A stretch of DNA of 64,000 nucleotides from assembly GCF_907164915.1 (NCBI RefSeq), contig NC_061862.1:30273151-30337150 (forward strand), given 5' to 3'. Numbering within the stretch: position 1 is the first letter of the stretch; each line of letters begins with the position of its first letter. Made by a program: the position numbers and the translations under genes. Source of the DNA: Impatiens glandulifera (taxonomy: Eukaryota > Streptophyta > Magnoliopsida > Ericales > Balsaminaceae). The notes beneath the pieces were generated by a model. The model searched no databases and was not told where the DNA came from. It worked only from the letters and a program-made list of their open reading frames with translations. Of this stretch, positions 44,030-54,401 are shown piece by piece.

Positions 44030-44830
44030 AATAAAAAAATTGAATAAAGATTTACTAAATTATATTGATATATTTTTTTTATTAAAAAAAAAGTTTTATC
44101 TAATTAGTTATATTTTTATACTATTTTTTTTGTTTATTTAGTTTTGGTAATTTTTAAAATTAATTGGTATAATATAATGAAAAAATATTAATTTCAAAAT
44201 AAATTTTTGCTTCTTAACAGATAAATTAAAACATATGCAATAAGCAGGATTTTGTTTACAATATGATATTATTTAGATAAAATATTAAAATAGTTAAACT
44301 ATATTTTATAAGTTTATAAATTATTATAATTTTATATTCTTATACTATTTTATATAAATACAATTAATTTCGTTTAATTATTTAAATAAATAAATTATTA
44401 ATAATAATATATTAAGAAACTTTGTTGCTGCTGTGTTTATTTAAGTTTTTGTTAACATAATATTTGTATTTTTATTTTATTTTTTTCATTTTTAAATAAG
44501 TTTCATAATTTATTTTATTATTTTTAAATAAGTTTCATAATTTATTTTATTATTTTTAACATGTTTTCACTTAAATAATTAGGATATCAAATATTTAAAA
44601 TTTGTTGATGTATTTTTATTAAAAAAAGGTTTTATCTATTTAGTTATATTTTTATATTAAATATTTTTTTTTTTGTTTTTGACAATTTTTAAAATTAATA
44701 GGTATAATATAATGAAAAAAAAATATTAATTTCAAAATAAATTTTTGTTTCTTAACAGATAAATTGAAACATATGCAATGAGCCGGATTTTGTTTACAAT
44801 ATGATGCGGAAAATTTGACGAAATAATCAC
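44030..44830. repeat. Two further copies of an AT-rich block from the duplicated segment
   Basis: 44030-44450 and 44570-44815 both carry TTCTTAACAGATAAATT, ACATATGCAATxAGC and GGATTTTGTTTACAATATGA, as at 25740-26050 and 36560-36810. So the duplicated segment has at least four partial copies. Confidence 0.7.
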
Positions 44831-44959
44831 CTCATAAATTTTTTTTCGGCTGATAATCACTTTATTTTTTTAACAAAATAGTGTATCGCGTAATGATGGC
44901 CTTCTTCCATGAAAACCGTGGAATTCTTCTCTTTCCCGTGGATGTGGATGTAGCTGATC

Positions 44960-46245
44960 TTTAACTTGTTGATCTTATTTCTATCGTCAACATTTTCTTC
45001 TCTTAGTGGCTGCAAATTGTTGATTACTCTGGAGGAAGATTTTTTATCTGACCAGCATGATATTTATTGATAAAACAGTCATCACCAACCTCTATCTATA
45101 AACTTTTTTCATGGTTATGTGGATTTCTTTCTTTGTTACCGGGGGTTAGCTTTTAGGGAGAAGATGATGCGTTTCTACTGGAACTGTGGAACTGTTGTCA
45201 GGTCGGTGGTTCCATCCTTGGATCAAGGAGCGTAGATACAATTAAAGCCTTTATTCTTGACATTTTCAATCCACTCTAACTATTTACTCTAGGTCTTTTT
45301 TTTTTAGAACGTACTCTAGGTCTTATCATATGCTAGTTTTCAATTATATCCTTCCGGATCTTGTACCAACGATTTACCAATAAGGGAAGGAATAATTTGC
45401 TTTTCTTGGTTTAGGGGTGAAAAACTGGAGATAAAATTTTGATTCTGGTTCCGGTGTACTTTTAGTTTATTTTATTAAAAAAATGTTTTTTATATTAGGG
45501 TATACTAATAGGAAGCTGATACAATATTCAAATTTATTCTCTCTTATTTTGATTTGGTTGTCTTGGAAGATTGACTTTCATGTTGGGATGATGGACAATT
45601 TGGAAAAAGCTAGTTATGGCAGTATTCAAATTTATTCTCTCTTATTTTGTGTATTAAATTATGATCAGATTATAGGTATGTGACAACTTGTTCTTATTTG
45701 CCCTAGGTATCCTTTGTGTTATAATACAACGGAGGAGTGGCAGTACTATTAAAACCTGAATGAACAACATAATATAATATAAAAGAATAGACTTATCCAT
45801 CTATCTTTCAATTTGTTCACTTAGTAATTTGATTATGATTAGGAAAGTTTATAGAAAAGCGGCTTATCCGTCTATCTTTCAATTTGTTCACTTAGTAATT
45901 TGATTATGATTAGGAAAGTTTATAGGTAAGCGGTGATGTGTTATTATTGATGTAGGATTCATTTTTTTTAGATCGTGAAGCGGTCAATGTTCAAGTCTGG
46001 CTAGATACTGAATTGTACTGTTGACGGATGGTAATAAAAACAGTATTCTGGTTATGGCCTTATGGGTGTCTTTAGATTTATTCACCTTGATATATTTGTT
46101 TGTGTATTTATTATAAATACTTCTTAACTAAGGTATAATGTGTTTATTGAACTTTCAGGATGATTTTTTCTTTGGATCGTGTAGTGATGCATATTCAACA
46201 TACACTCTATTTGACTAATGGATGAAATAAATTTATTGTTATGGG
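44960..46245 (+). repeat. Module family, copy at 45-46 kb
   Basis: Diverged modules (TAGGGAGAAGATGATGCG at 45155; TTATAGGTAAGCGGTGATGT at 45920; TTGGATCGTGTAGTGATGCA at 46170). 45780-45850 and 45860-45920 are a tandem duplication of about 70 bp. Unlike the other copies there is no gypsy insertion; a hAT element interrupts it at 46246. Confidence 0.6.
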
Positions 46246-47726
46246 CAGTGCTGACCTTGAGATTTGGGCTGGGTAAAAAAAATCAAATGCCATAAGTTTA
46301 TTTTAAAAATGAATTAAAAATGAATTAAAAATAAATTAAAAAATTAACTTTTAATGAGATTTGAACCCACGATCAAACCAAGATTTTAAATACTTAATTT
46401 TCACCGCTAAGTTACAACACTTTTTTGTTTAAAATTATAACAAATTTAATAAAAATATCTTATTAACTTTAGGGGGTGTTTTCTTATATATTTATCTTTA
46501 TTATTTTATTTATTTTACTTATTTTATTTTATTTAATTATCAAGTTTTTTTTATTAAATTTAATTAATTAATTTTTAATATTTTTTTTAACTTTATTTAT
46601 TTAATTAAAAATACAAAATATTATTATTTTTATATTATAATTATTTAAAATATATTAAATATTGAAATGTGTACTAATTTAATAAAATATAAATATTTAA
46701 TTTTTTATTATATTAATTATATATATACTTTTAAAATACTTATAAAAATTAATTTTTTTTATAAATAAAAATATCTAACAACTAAATAAGATAAACAATT
46801 AAATAAGATAAAGTCTTTAATATATTATATATTAATAATTAGTCATATTAAATATAATGTAATTAAATATAATGTTTTATTTATAGTGAGTTATCAACCC
46901 AAACAAATTTTGTTATTTAGATTTGATTTTGTTAATTTAGGCCGGCATTGAAGCTACCTATTATTAAAAATATTATGTTCGAGTAATTATTAATATATAA
47001 TATTATTAAGTAAAATATTATGATTAGATTAATTATTAATTATTATTTAATAGATAATTTTATTTTTAAAAATATTAATAATTATTAATATTATGTTGGA
47101 CTAATTATTAATATTTAATATTATTAAATAAAATTAAAAATAATTATTAATATATAATATTATAATTAATTAAAATTAAAAATATTATGTTTGACTAATT
47201 ATTAATATATAATATTATTAATTAAAATATTATGATTAGACTAATTATTAATTATTATTTAATAGATAATTTTTATAAGTATTTTAATATATATATATAT
47301 ATATAATTAATATAATAAAATATTAAATATTTATATTTTATTAAATCAAGACACACTTTAATATTTTATATATTTTAAATAATTATAATATAAAATTAAT
47401 AATATTTTGTATTTTTAATTAAACAAATAAAATAGAAAAAAATATTAAAAATTAATTAATTATATTTAATGATAAAAAACTTAATAATTAAAAAAAATAA
47501 AATAAATAAGATAAGAAAGGTAAATATATAAAAATGATATGGATAAATAAAGAATTTTGAAGTTAATTAAGGAGTGAGGCAGGGGTGGGAATATGCGAAG
47601 GGGTGGGAAAAACAATTTGCTTAACTTTAATAATTGGGCGGCCCTGGAGAGTGACTACTCTAGCCCCAAGGCTTTGCTGGGCTTATCGCCCCAAGGCTTT
47701 GCTGGGCTTATCCAGGGCCGGCCCTG
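46246..47726. mobile_element. Non-autonomous hAT-type element, 1481 bp
   Basis: The left end CAGTGCTGACCTTG and the right end, reversed, CAGGGCCGGCCCTGG are the imperfect TIRs common in plant hAT elements. The flanks GTTATGGG (46238-46245) and GTTATAGG (47727-47734) form an 8-bp target duplication with one change. The paralogous sequence near 33318 (TAGTTATGGGCGTTTTTTAA) is an unoccupied site. The interior is AT-rich, with a 26-bp tandem (CCCCAAGGCTTTGCTGGGCT) near the right end; no transposase. Confidence 0.85.
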
Positions 47727-47734
47727 GTTATAGG

Positions 47735-47990
47735 GCATCTTTTAATTTTTTTTCTCCAATTATATATATGTTTGTGTGTTATGACTAAGAATACTACTTC
47801 ATAAGGTAGGTGATGATGTGTTTTTATTTACTTGGTAGGATGCATATTTTCTTGGATTCTCAAGTGGAGATATTCCTGTTGCAGTTCCAGTCAGTTTTGG
47901 TTATTGTGATCTTCAAACACGACCATTCTTGAGTTTATCTTGAATGTTAACTTCATCATTATATTGTAAAATATAATTGGCTCCTTTTGT
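47735..47990 (+). repeat. Module family, continuation after the hAT element
   Basis: TATGACTAAGAATACTACTT then AAGGTAGGTGATGATGTGTT shows what the module looks like where copies I-III have the gypsy fragment instead. It ends at the LTR that begins at 47991. Confidence 0.65.
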
Positions 47991-50362
47991 TGTTAGGATG
48001 ACTGATGCAATCTCCCTCAATTGATCTAATAATCGCCTATGAAGTTAGACCTTGATAGGATCGGCTTTATCGATAGAGACAGGGTCTGGCTAAGGATGAA
48101 GGCTTATGAAAACTGTTTGAAAGAAATCATGTTAGGGATTTAATTCGCTTTCTATTCTACGCAAACTTGTGTAAACACTTGAAACGGATTCAAGGCGGAA
48201 TTGTTTACTTGGGTTTGAAGCACAAGATAAAATAGGAAAAGATGACAGAAAAGAAGAACACAACAGTTTGTTTATGGATGTTCGGAGCAAACTCTCCTAC
48301 ATCACCCCTTCTTCCAACCACCGGAAGGATTCACTATAAGATGATTAGAATCAAATATAGTTTACACACACACTTAGCTCACTATTGAACATAACACTTT
48401 TTGTTCAATTACAAGATGAAGAATATCACTTAGCTAAAAGTGTTTTGATTCTAGCTTTCTCTCTCGATTCACACACAGTACAATCAGAAAGAAGCTTCAC
48501 ATAATAAGTTCAGTAAGCAAGATGATTGAGTAGTTTCTCTCTCTGTAATCAAATTGCTTGTTCGTGAGACTTGTTAAGGCAGATTGTCCGTTGTCCTTGA
48601 GATTTGTTAAATACAGAGCAGGAGCTAACGGTCGAATCTTCAAAAATGATACGTGGCACTCTTCCATTGGAAAGCCTCAATTGTACACAGTAGGTTCTGA
48701 GCACAAGGATCGTGGCCGTACAAAACTGGTAGTGCGTCGAATATTCCATCAGGGAAGTACCTGCAAAACGGGTAATGTGAGGAAATTCTCTTACGTGGCA
48801 TTCCTTGATTGGATGCATATGGCTGCTGTACTAATCTTCACTAGAAAGTGGAGCAGAAGTAGGGTATAGCTATAGCACGTGGGTAGGAGAAATGCTAGAT
48901 TCAAGCGTACTGCTTAAACTGAGCATTAGACGTATTTCAGTTAGACAGATTGTGAAAATCAGTCTAATGAAATAAGTCATCTCCTTCTAATAGAAACACG
49001 TCTATTAGACCGCCTGGTCTAATAGAATTAGACTCGCGTCTAATTATAGTAACCATTAGACTGGTACGTCTAACTCCACTGAGTTAGACTACACGTCTAA
49101 TTCCGGTTCTACCTCAGACTTGTCTGAAGGAGTTAGACTCACGTCTAATTATTCAATAACCATTAGACTGGCACGTCTAACTCCACTGAGTTAGACTGCA
49201 CGTCTAATTCCGGTTCTACCTCAGACTTGTCTGAAGGAGTTAAACTCACGTCTAACTTTTATTAATAAGACCACACGTCTAATTATTTAGTAACCATTAG
49301 ACTAGCACGTCTAACTCCACTGAGTTAGACTGCACGTCTAATTCCGGTTCTACCTCAGACTTGTCTGAAGTAGTTAGACTCACGTCTAACTTTCATTAAT
49401 TAGACCACACGTCTAATTATTCAGTAACCATTAGACTGGCACGTCTAACTCCACTGAGTTAGACTGCACGTCTAATTCTGGTTCTACCTCAGACTTGTCT
49501 GAAGGAGTTAGACTTACGTCTAACTTTCATTAATTAGAGCACACGTCTAATTATTCAATAACCATTAGACTGGCACGTCTAACTCCACTGAGTTAGACTG
49601 CACGTCTAATTCCGGTTCTACCTCAGACTTGTCTGAAGGAGTTAGACTCACGCATAACTTTCATATCAATTAGACTACCCGTTTAATTACAAATATATTA
49701 GACTACACGTCTAACTCCGATGAGTTAGACTGTACGTCTAATTCTATTAGACTTACGTCTAATTCCGTGTATTCATTAGACCATCCATCTAATTCTTTAC
49801 ATCTATTAGACTTCACGTCTAACTCCGATGAGTTAGACTGTACGTCTAATTCTATTAGACTTACGTTTAATTCCGTGTATTCATTAGACCATTCGTCTAA
49901 TTCTTTACATCTATTAGACTACACGTCTAACTCCGATGAGTTAGACTGTACGTCTAATTCTATTAGAGTTACGTCTAATTTCGTGTATTCATTAGACCAT
50001 CCGTCTAATTCTTTACACGTCTATTAGACTACACGTCTAACTCCGATGAGTTAGACTGTACGTCTAATTCTATTAGAGTTACGTCTAATTCCGTGTATTC
50101 ATTAGACCATCCGTCTAATTCTTTACATGTCTATTAGACTACACGTCTAACTCCGATGAGTTAGACTGTACGTCTAATTCTATTAGACTTACGTCTAATT
50201 TCATGCAATGAAGGCCAAAATCAGTCTAATGATCCTCATTAGATCCAAGTCTCATAATATATCGTCTCAATACACCTGTATCAAAACTCATAAATTATTT
50301 CATCATTAAAATATCAGTGGTTAAATTATTTCAATACTTAGTCAAAATAATTTGACCCAACA
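47991..50362 (-). mobile_element. 3' LTR of a minus-strand SIRE-type element
   Basis: On the minus strand it starts TGTTGGGTCAAATTATTTTG (50362) and ends CATCCTAACA (47991), 2372 bp. It is preceded on that strand by a polypurine tract. It shares the GGATGTTCGGAGCAAACTCT region (48274 on the plus strand) with the solo LTR at 8359-9565 and the LTR at 53215. Its length is due mainly to an internal satellite at 49000-50210. Frames across it (for example 48549-48869) are not genes. Confidence 0.85.
49000..50210. repeat. LTR satellite of TTAGAC/GTCTAA palindromes
   Basis: Two adjoining tandem arrays. The left one has units of 134 bp (one of 109 bp) marked by ACTGAGTTAGACTGCACGTC near 49079, 49188, 49322, 49456 and 49590. 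The right one has units of 108-110 bp marked by GATGAGTTAGACTGTACGTC near 49722, 49830, 49938, 50048 and 50158. Every unit is made of imperfect palindromes of the form TTAGAC-N4-8-GTCTAA. Confidence 0.92.
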
Positions 50363-50379
50363 ATTTCTCCCTTTTTGAT
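50363..50379 (-). other. Polypurine tract of the minus-strand element
   Basis: The minus strand reads ATCAAAAAGGGAGAAAT directly before the LTR start; this is the standard plus-strand primer of SIRE-type copia elements. It fixes the orientation of the element. Confidence 0.85.
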
Positions 50380-50537
50380 GAAGAAATTGCAGACCTGCAT
50401 ACATATATCAAAATATGCATTCATCATATAAATAAACAGAAACCTTTTTCACTTACATCATTCATCCAAAAACCAATATTCGAAAATCCATCAAGGAACC
50501 ATGTTCAATAAAGTTAAATAGAGTAAAAGAAGAGAGA

Positions 50538-53214
50538 TCATTGTTCTTCCCTTTTAACTCGAGGATCGGTTGGACTCATCTCTTGCCCAGGAAGCATGTT
50601 CATGAAATGAGGATAGCCGCGACCACCACGACCGCCTGCACTAGTTCTTCCACCACGTTCACCACCGCTGACACGTCCACCTTGATCAACATTTGATAGT
50701 CTGCTCCGGCCACCACTACTTCTACCTCCACGCTCAGCACCGCTTCGACCACCAACTCTCTTGGTTGGCCTAGGATTGTCATCAAAGCTTGTAGCTCGTC
50801 CGGATCTTGTCCCGGTTGACACACCATCATTTCTTCTGCTTGACTCACCTTGAATTGGTTGAGGTTGAGCACCTTCAGCATTGGCCATTGCATCCTCCTT
50901 TGCTTGAAATTTCCTAGCAATAGAGTCAGCAAATTCCTAACGTTCATTGTCATTCCTTCTCATGCAACCCTGAATTTCCACCATCTGATTCTTCACCATA
51001 CTGAATTCTTCCATGGTTTCCTTGTGGCGTTCATAATTGAAATGCCTTTCAATGTCCAAAAGTTCACTTTGACGGTTGAAGAGATCCTTTTCAAACTTTG
51101 AAAAGTTTACATTCGCGATGTGGGTCTCATATGTGTTCTTCTTCAAGGTGTTATCCAGCTCAGTGAGGATCTTGAAGATATTGCCAAAATTCACTCTTTC
51201 TTCTTCCCTTGAGTTCATTGTCTGACACATGGTCTTAGGAATTGAGGAGAGCATAGACCTCATAGATCTTAACACTTTGTTTCCTCCAGCAGATGACTCT
51301 TCATGAGACGAAACTTCTTCAGAGTCTGCTGCCATACTTTGAATAGGCTCAAAGTTTGTATGAACCTTCAAGGATTGCTCCGGCTGATTCATTTCGGTAT
51401 TCTTAGCAGCTTTGTCTCGTTCCTCTTCTTCAATTTCTTTTTCAGCCCTCTCAAATCTTTCAAACAGATTTCTAGAGTAGTGAAGAGGAATGTTGATGTT
51501 TTTGTGAACACTTCCCAAGACAACGTCGGGGAATAAACGGGGCTTTACAAAAGTTGTTTGCTGATCTTGTTCCTCCTCAGATGAGGAACTTTCTTCATCA
51601 TCATCTTTCTCTTTAGAGAGTTCCCCCTCAGTTCTGGCAGTTTCTGGCTGAGTGATCTCGGCCAATTTTTCTTGAACGACCTCTGTTCTCGCAATAGGGG
51701 TTATTATCATGTCTTCTTCAATAGGAGCTTTCAAAGCCTCCTCAGTCACATCTTCTATGATGACTTCTTCTTCATTTATCTCAAGAACTTGTTCAGGCTC
51801 TTGGATAATCACATTTTCTTCTTCTTCATTCAGACATTTTTGGACAGGATGATCTAAAATGCGTCTCTCTTCGGCAGAAAGATTTTCGAATTCGATTAGG
51901 AGAGCAACATCTATCTCATCAGCATCATTATCAGCATCTAGAATATCCATAGCTTCTTCTTCTCCTTCTTCATTAAGAGGTTCTGCGCCAGAGCAATCGA
52001 CGCCGTGAATGTTTTTAGAAGCGGCAAAGACATAGCTTTCCAGGATATCATTTAACTTCTTCAATACCTTTACTTCAACATCAGCTCCTTTTACATCAGA
52101 ATTGAAGTTAGCCGTCCTGACATCAAAAATTGGAAAAAGAGCTTTTCCAAGAATGCAAGCTTCCACCAGTTCTCTTTTCTTCAGAGCTTCACCAACATCT
52201 GAAGTTCTTGCCCATTTCAAGACTTTCTTCTCGTTTGCCACCCTCTTCTTCCATTCTTTTACTATGGCAGCGTTTGAGAGAGAGTCGTTGTACTTGGAGG
52301 ACAGCCTCTCCATGGACCATGACTCATAAATTTCCAATTTCTCAGCAGCAAGAACTTTAACTTGATCCAAAATAAGGTCAACGATACCTGTTGCCTCAGA
52401 TTCCTTCTTAGGAGCTTGAATTGCAATGGATTTTCCTTTTCCAACAACCTCTACGGGTTTTGGATCGGGTCTTGGTTCACCAATCACAATTCCACGTGTC
52501 CCTTTTCTGGAGCACAATAGTTCGAAAGCAGATTGCGGTTTCATACAGAGCTCAGCAGGAAGCTCCCTACAAACAACTTTCCCGACCATTAAGGAATCTT
52601 TAGGAGCAGGAATATTGGGTTCACCAGCTATAAGAGTAAGAACATCACCTTGTTCTGGTTGTGATGACTCTATAGCACCGGCGGCTACACGATCAGATTG
52701 AATAATAGGAGACTCAGTCCTGTCAACAGTTTCATCATTTGGACCGGCTGACTCAACAACAGGCCCTTCAGCAGATTCTCTCAAAGAAGAGAATATAGAC
52801 TCAGTTTGTTCCACTTCGGGAACATTAAATTTTGGCACAGCAGCCAAAGATTTGGAAGACTTTACCTTAGCAGATTTAGACGCGCGGGGCGCCTTTGTCT
52901 TCTTCTCCTTTGAGGCACAGGACCTCGAAGGTTTCCTCAAATAGGTTGAGGGAGTAGATAAGGATGACATTGGGGTTGCAGCAAGTACGCATGGACCTTG
53001 CTTCAACCTTGAATCAACAGATTCAGAGTCCTTCTGATTTGGACTTTTCATACTGGAGGAATTGACATCCGATTCGTTCACTGTTTTGGTTCTCTTTGCC
53101 CCTGTTGACAGAACAGAAGCAGGGGGCTTTGATTGAGTGGAAGGCTTTCCACCAGTCTGGAAGCTGGAAGCACCAGATACAGACTCAAGGTCGTTTTTCA
53201 ACCTCGTTAGAGTA
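50538..53214 (-). pseudogene. Extra 3' protein of the minus-strand SIRE-type element, N-terminally cut
   Basis: On the minus strand the frame is open from the junction at 53214 (TLTRLKNDLESVSG) through about 758 codons to a TAG at 50939-50937, and continues in the same frame (EFADSIARKFQAKEDAMANA) to a stop at 50538, about 890 codons in all. Seen in order: a Ser/Thr/Lys-rich basic linker; a conserved-looking helical part (ESWSMERLSSKYNDSL, KEWKKRVANEKKVLKWA, ALKKRELVEA); a long acidic Glu-rich region; a coiled coil (FSKFEKDLFNRQSELLDIE); and an RGG-rich tail (GGRSGAERGGRSSGG). The helical part resembles the plus-strand element protein at 62990-63140. No signal peptide or envelope-type membrane helix is seen, so 'env-like' is not supported. 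RGG tails often bind nucleic acids. The N-terminus was removed by the insertion at 53215. Confidence 0.75.
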
Positions 53215-54361
53215 TGTTAGATAAAATTAGATCGGTTAAATAGAACTTAACAAAAACAAACTTCCTGTGCAGGAACGGTTAAAGAATTCAACTGGTTAAG
53301 TAATTCAACCGGTCAAGCAATACAACCGGCCAAGAACCTAACCGATCAAGAAGACAAGACCGGTCACATTAGAAGGCCAAATTCGTTGGACATTCGGTCA
53401 ACCTGAAGTTATGAAAAACCGGAAGTCATCCGGTTAACCTAAACAACCGACCGGTGCAAATAGATACTTTGAGTATCTGTTGAGGATGATACCAAAAGGA
53501 CAGACCTTAGTATTGCCATATTCATACAAGTCTGAGGACAATCTGGAGGCTGCAGAAGATCGTCCGACAAGATCTTTCCACTCCAGGATAAATCAGAGGC
53601 GCAATCCTCCAGGTGCAGGCAACTGTCCAACCGACAATTGCCATATTCAGTAAAAGACAAACCTAGCCGGTTTGACCTATACACTGGAAGCCTAGACCGC
53701 CAGGTCTGAATCACTGAACCTCTGCTCAACCAATCAGATTCAAGGAGATGAAATGTGACCATTGGCACATTTCACCTATAAAAGAAGGAGCTGAAGAGAA
53801 GTAAATACGGTTACCAGTTATACCAACTACAAGCTCTAAGAATTATTGCAAATTTATCTCTCTACAAGATTTAGAGCTCAAGTGTTTATTTGAAGTGAGA
53901 TTACAATTTCGGTGAGAATTGTACGAGTGTTTATCGAGCAGAAAATAAGTCTCGATCGGATTGTGTTTGTGTATTCCTTAGTGAATATCCTTCTCGCGGT
54001 TTCGAAAAGAAGGGGTGACGTAGGAGTTTATCTCCGAACATCCATAAAAACCTGTCTTGTTATTTACTTTTGCGGTTTTACATTCTAACCGACTCTACTT
54101 AAACCTACTTACTGAGTCCCAAAACAGATCCACCCAACTCCAAATCAACCTTATCCAAATCTGGTTCTGTCTATCCTGTGTGTGTGCTGCTTCAACCTGA
54201 AACAAACCACTTCCGCACTTGAACTCGGTTCAAGGGTTTGGGACAGTTTGTGTAGTATTGAAACTCCGATGTTAATCTTTAACTAGATTAAACACCAACC
54301 GTTGAGTGAAGGCGCTAACCGGTCAGACCCCGGTTCCCCAACCGCGATCTAGATCCTAAAA
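53215..54361 (+). mobile_element. 5' LTR of the plus-strand SIRE-type element
   Basis: Starts TGTTAGATAAAATTAG inside the coding region of the minus-strand element and ends near GATCCTAAAA just before the primer-binding site. It contains a TATA box (CTATAAAAG, 53776-53784) and ACATCCATAAAAACCTG, shared in reverse with the solo LTR at 8359-9565. The 3' LTR lies outside the window, so LTR divergence cannot be judged. Confidence 0.85.
53776..53784 (+). promoter_or_regulatory. LTR TATA box
   Basis: CTATAAAAG in the middle of the LTR, at the expected U3/R position; the same motif occurs on the minus strand of the related solo LTR (8982-8992). Confidence 0.7.
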
Positions 54362-54363
54362 AT

Positions 54364-54375
54364 TGGTATCAGAGC
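54364..54375 (+). other. Primer-binding site (initiator tRNA-Met type)
   Basis: TGGTATCAGAGC, the perfect copia primer site, two to three bases after the LTR. Confidence 0.92.
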
Positions 54376-54401
54376 AGTTAGTTTTAATACTCAAGCAAAC
54401 A

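Noticed and set aside
48549..48869. Opposite-strand frames of about 90-100 codons
   Set aside because: They lie in the LTR, have no recognisable domain and are not kept in the related LTRs.
49000..50210. CRISPR-like array
   Set aside because: Units are contiguous and similar throughout, with no unique spacers; plant nuclear context; it is an LTR satellite.
52102..52701. Plus-strand frames at 52102-52701 and 51303-51857
   Set aside because: Shadows of the long minus-strand accessory frame.
50538..53214. Envelope gene of a retrovirus-like element
   Set aside because: No signal peptide, no membrane helix, no fusion or cleavage motif; an acidic, coiled-coil and RGG composition instead.
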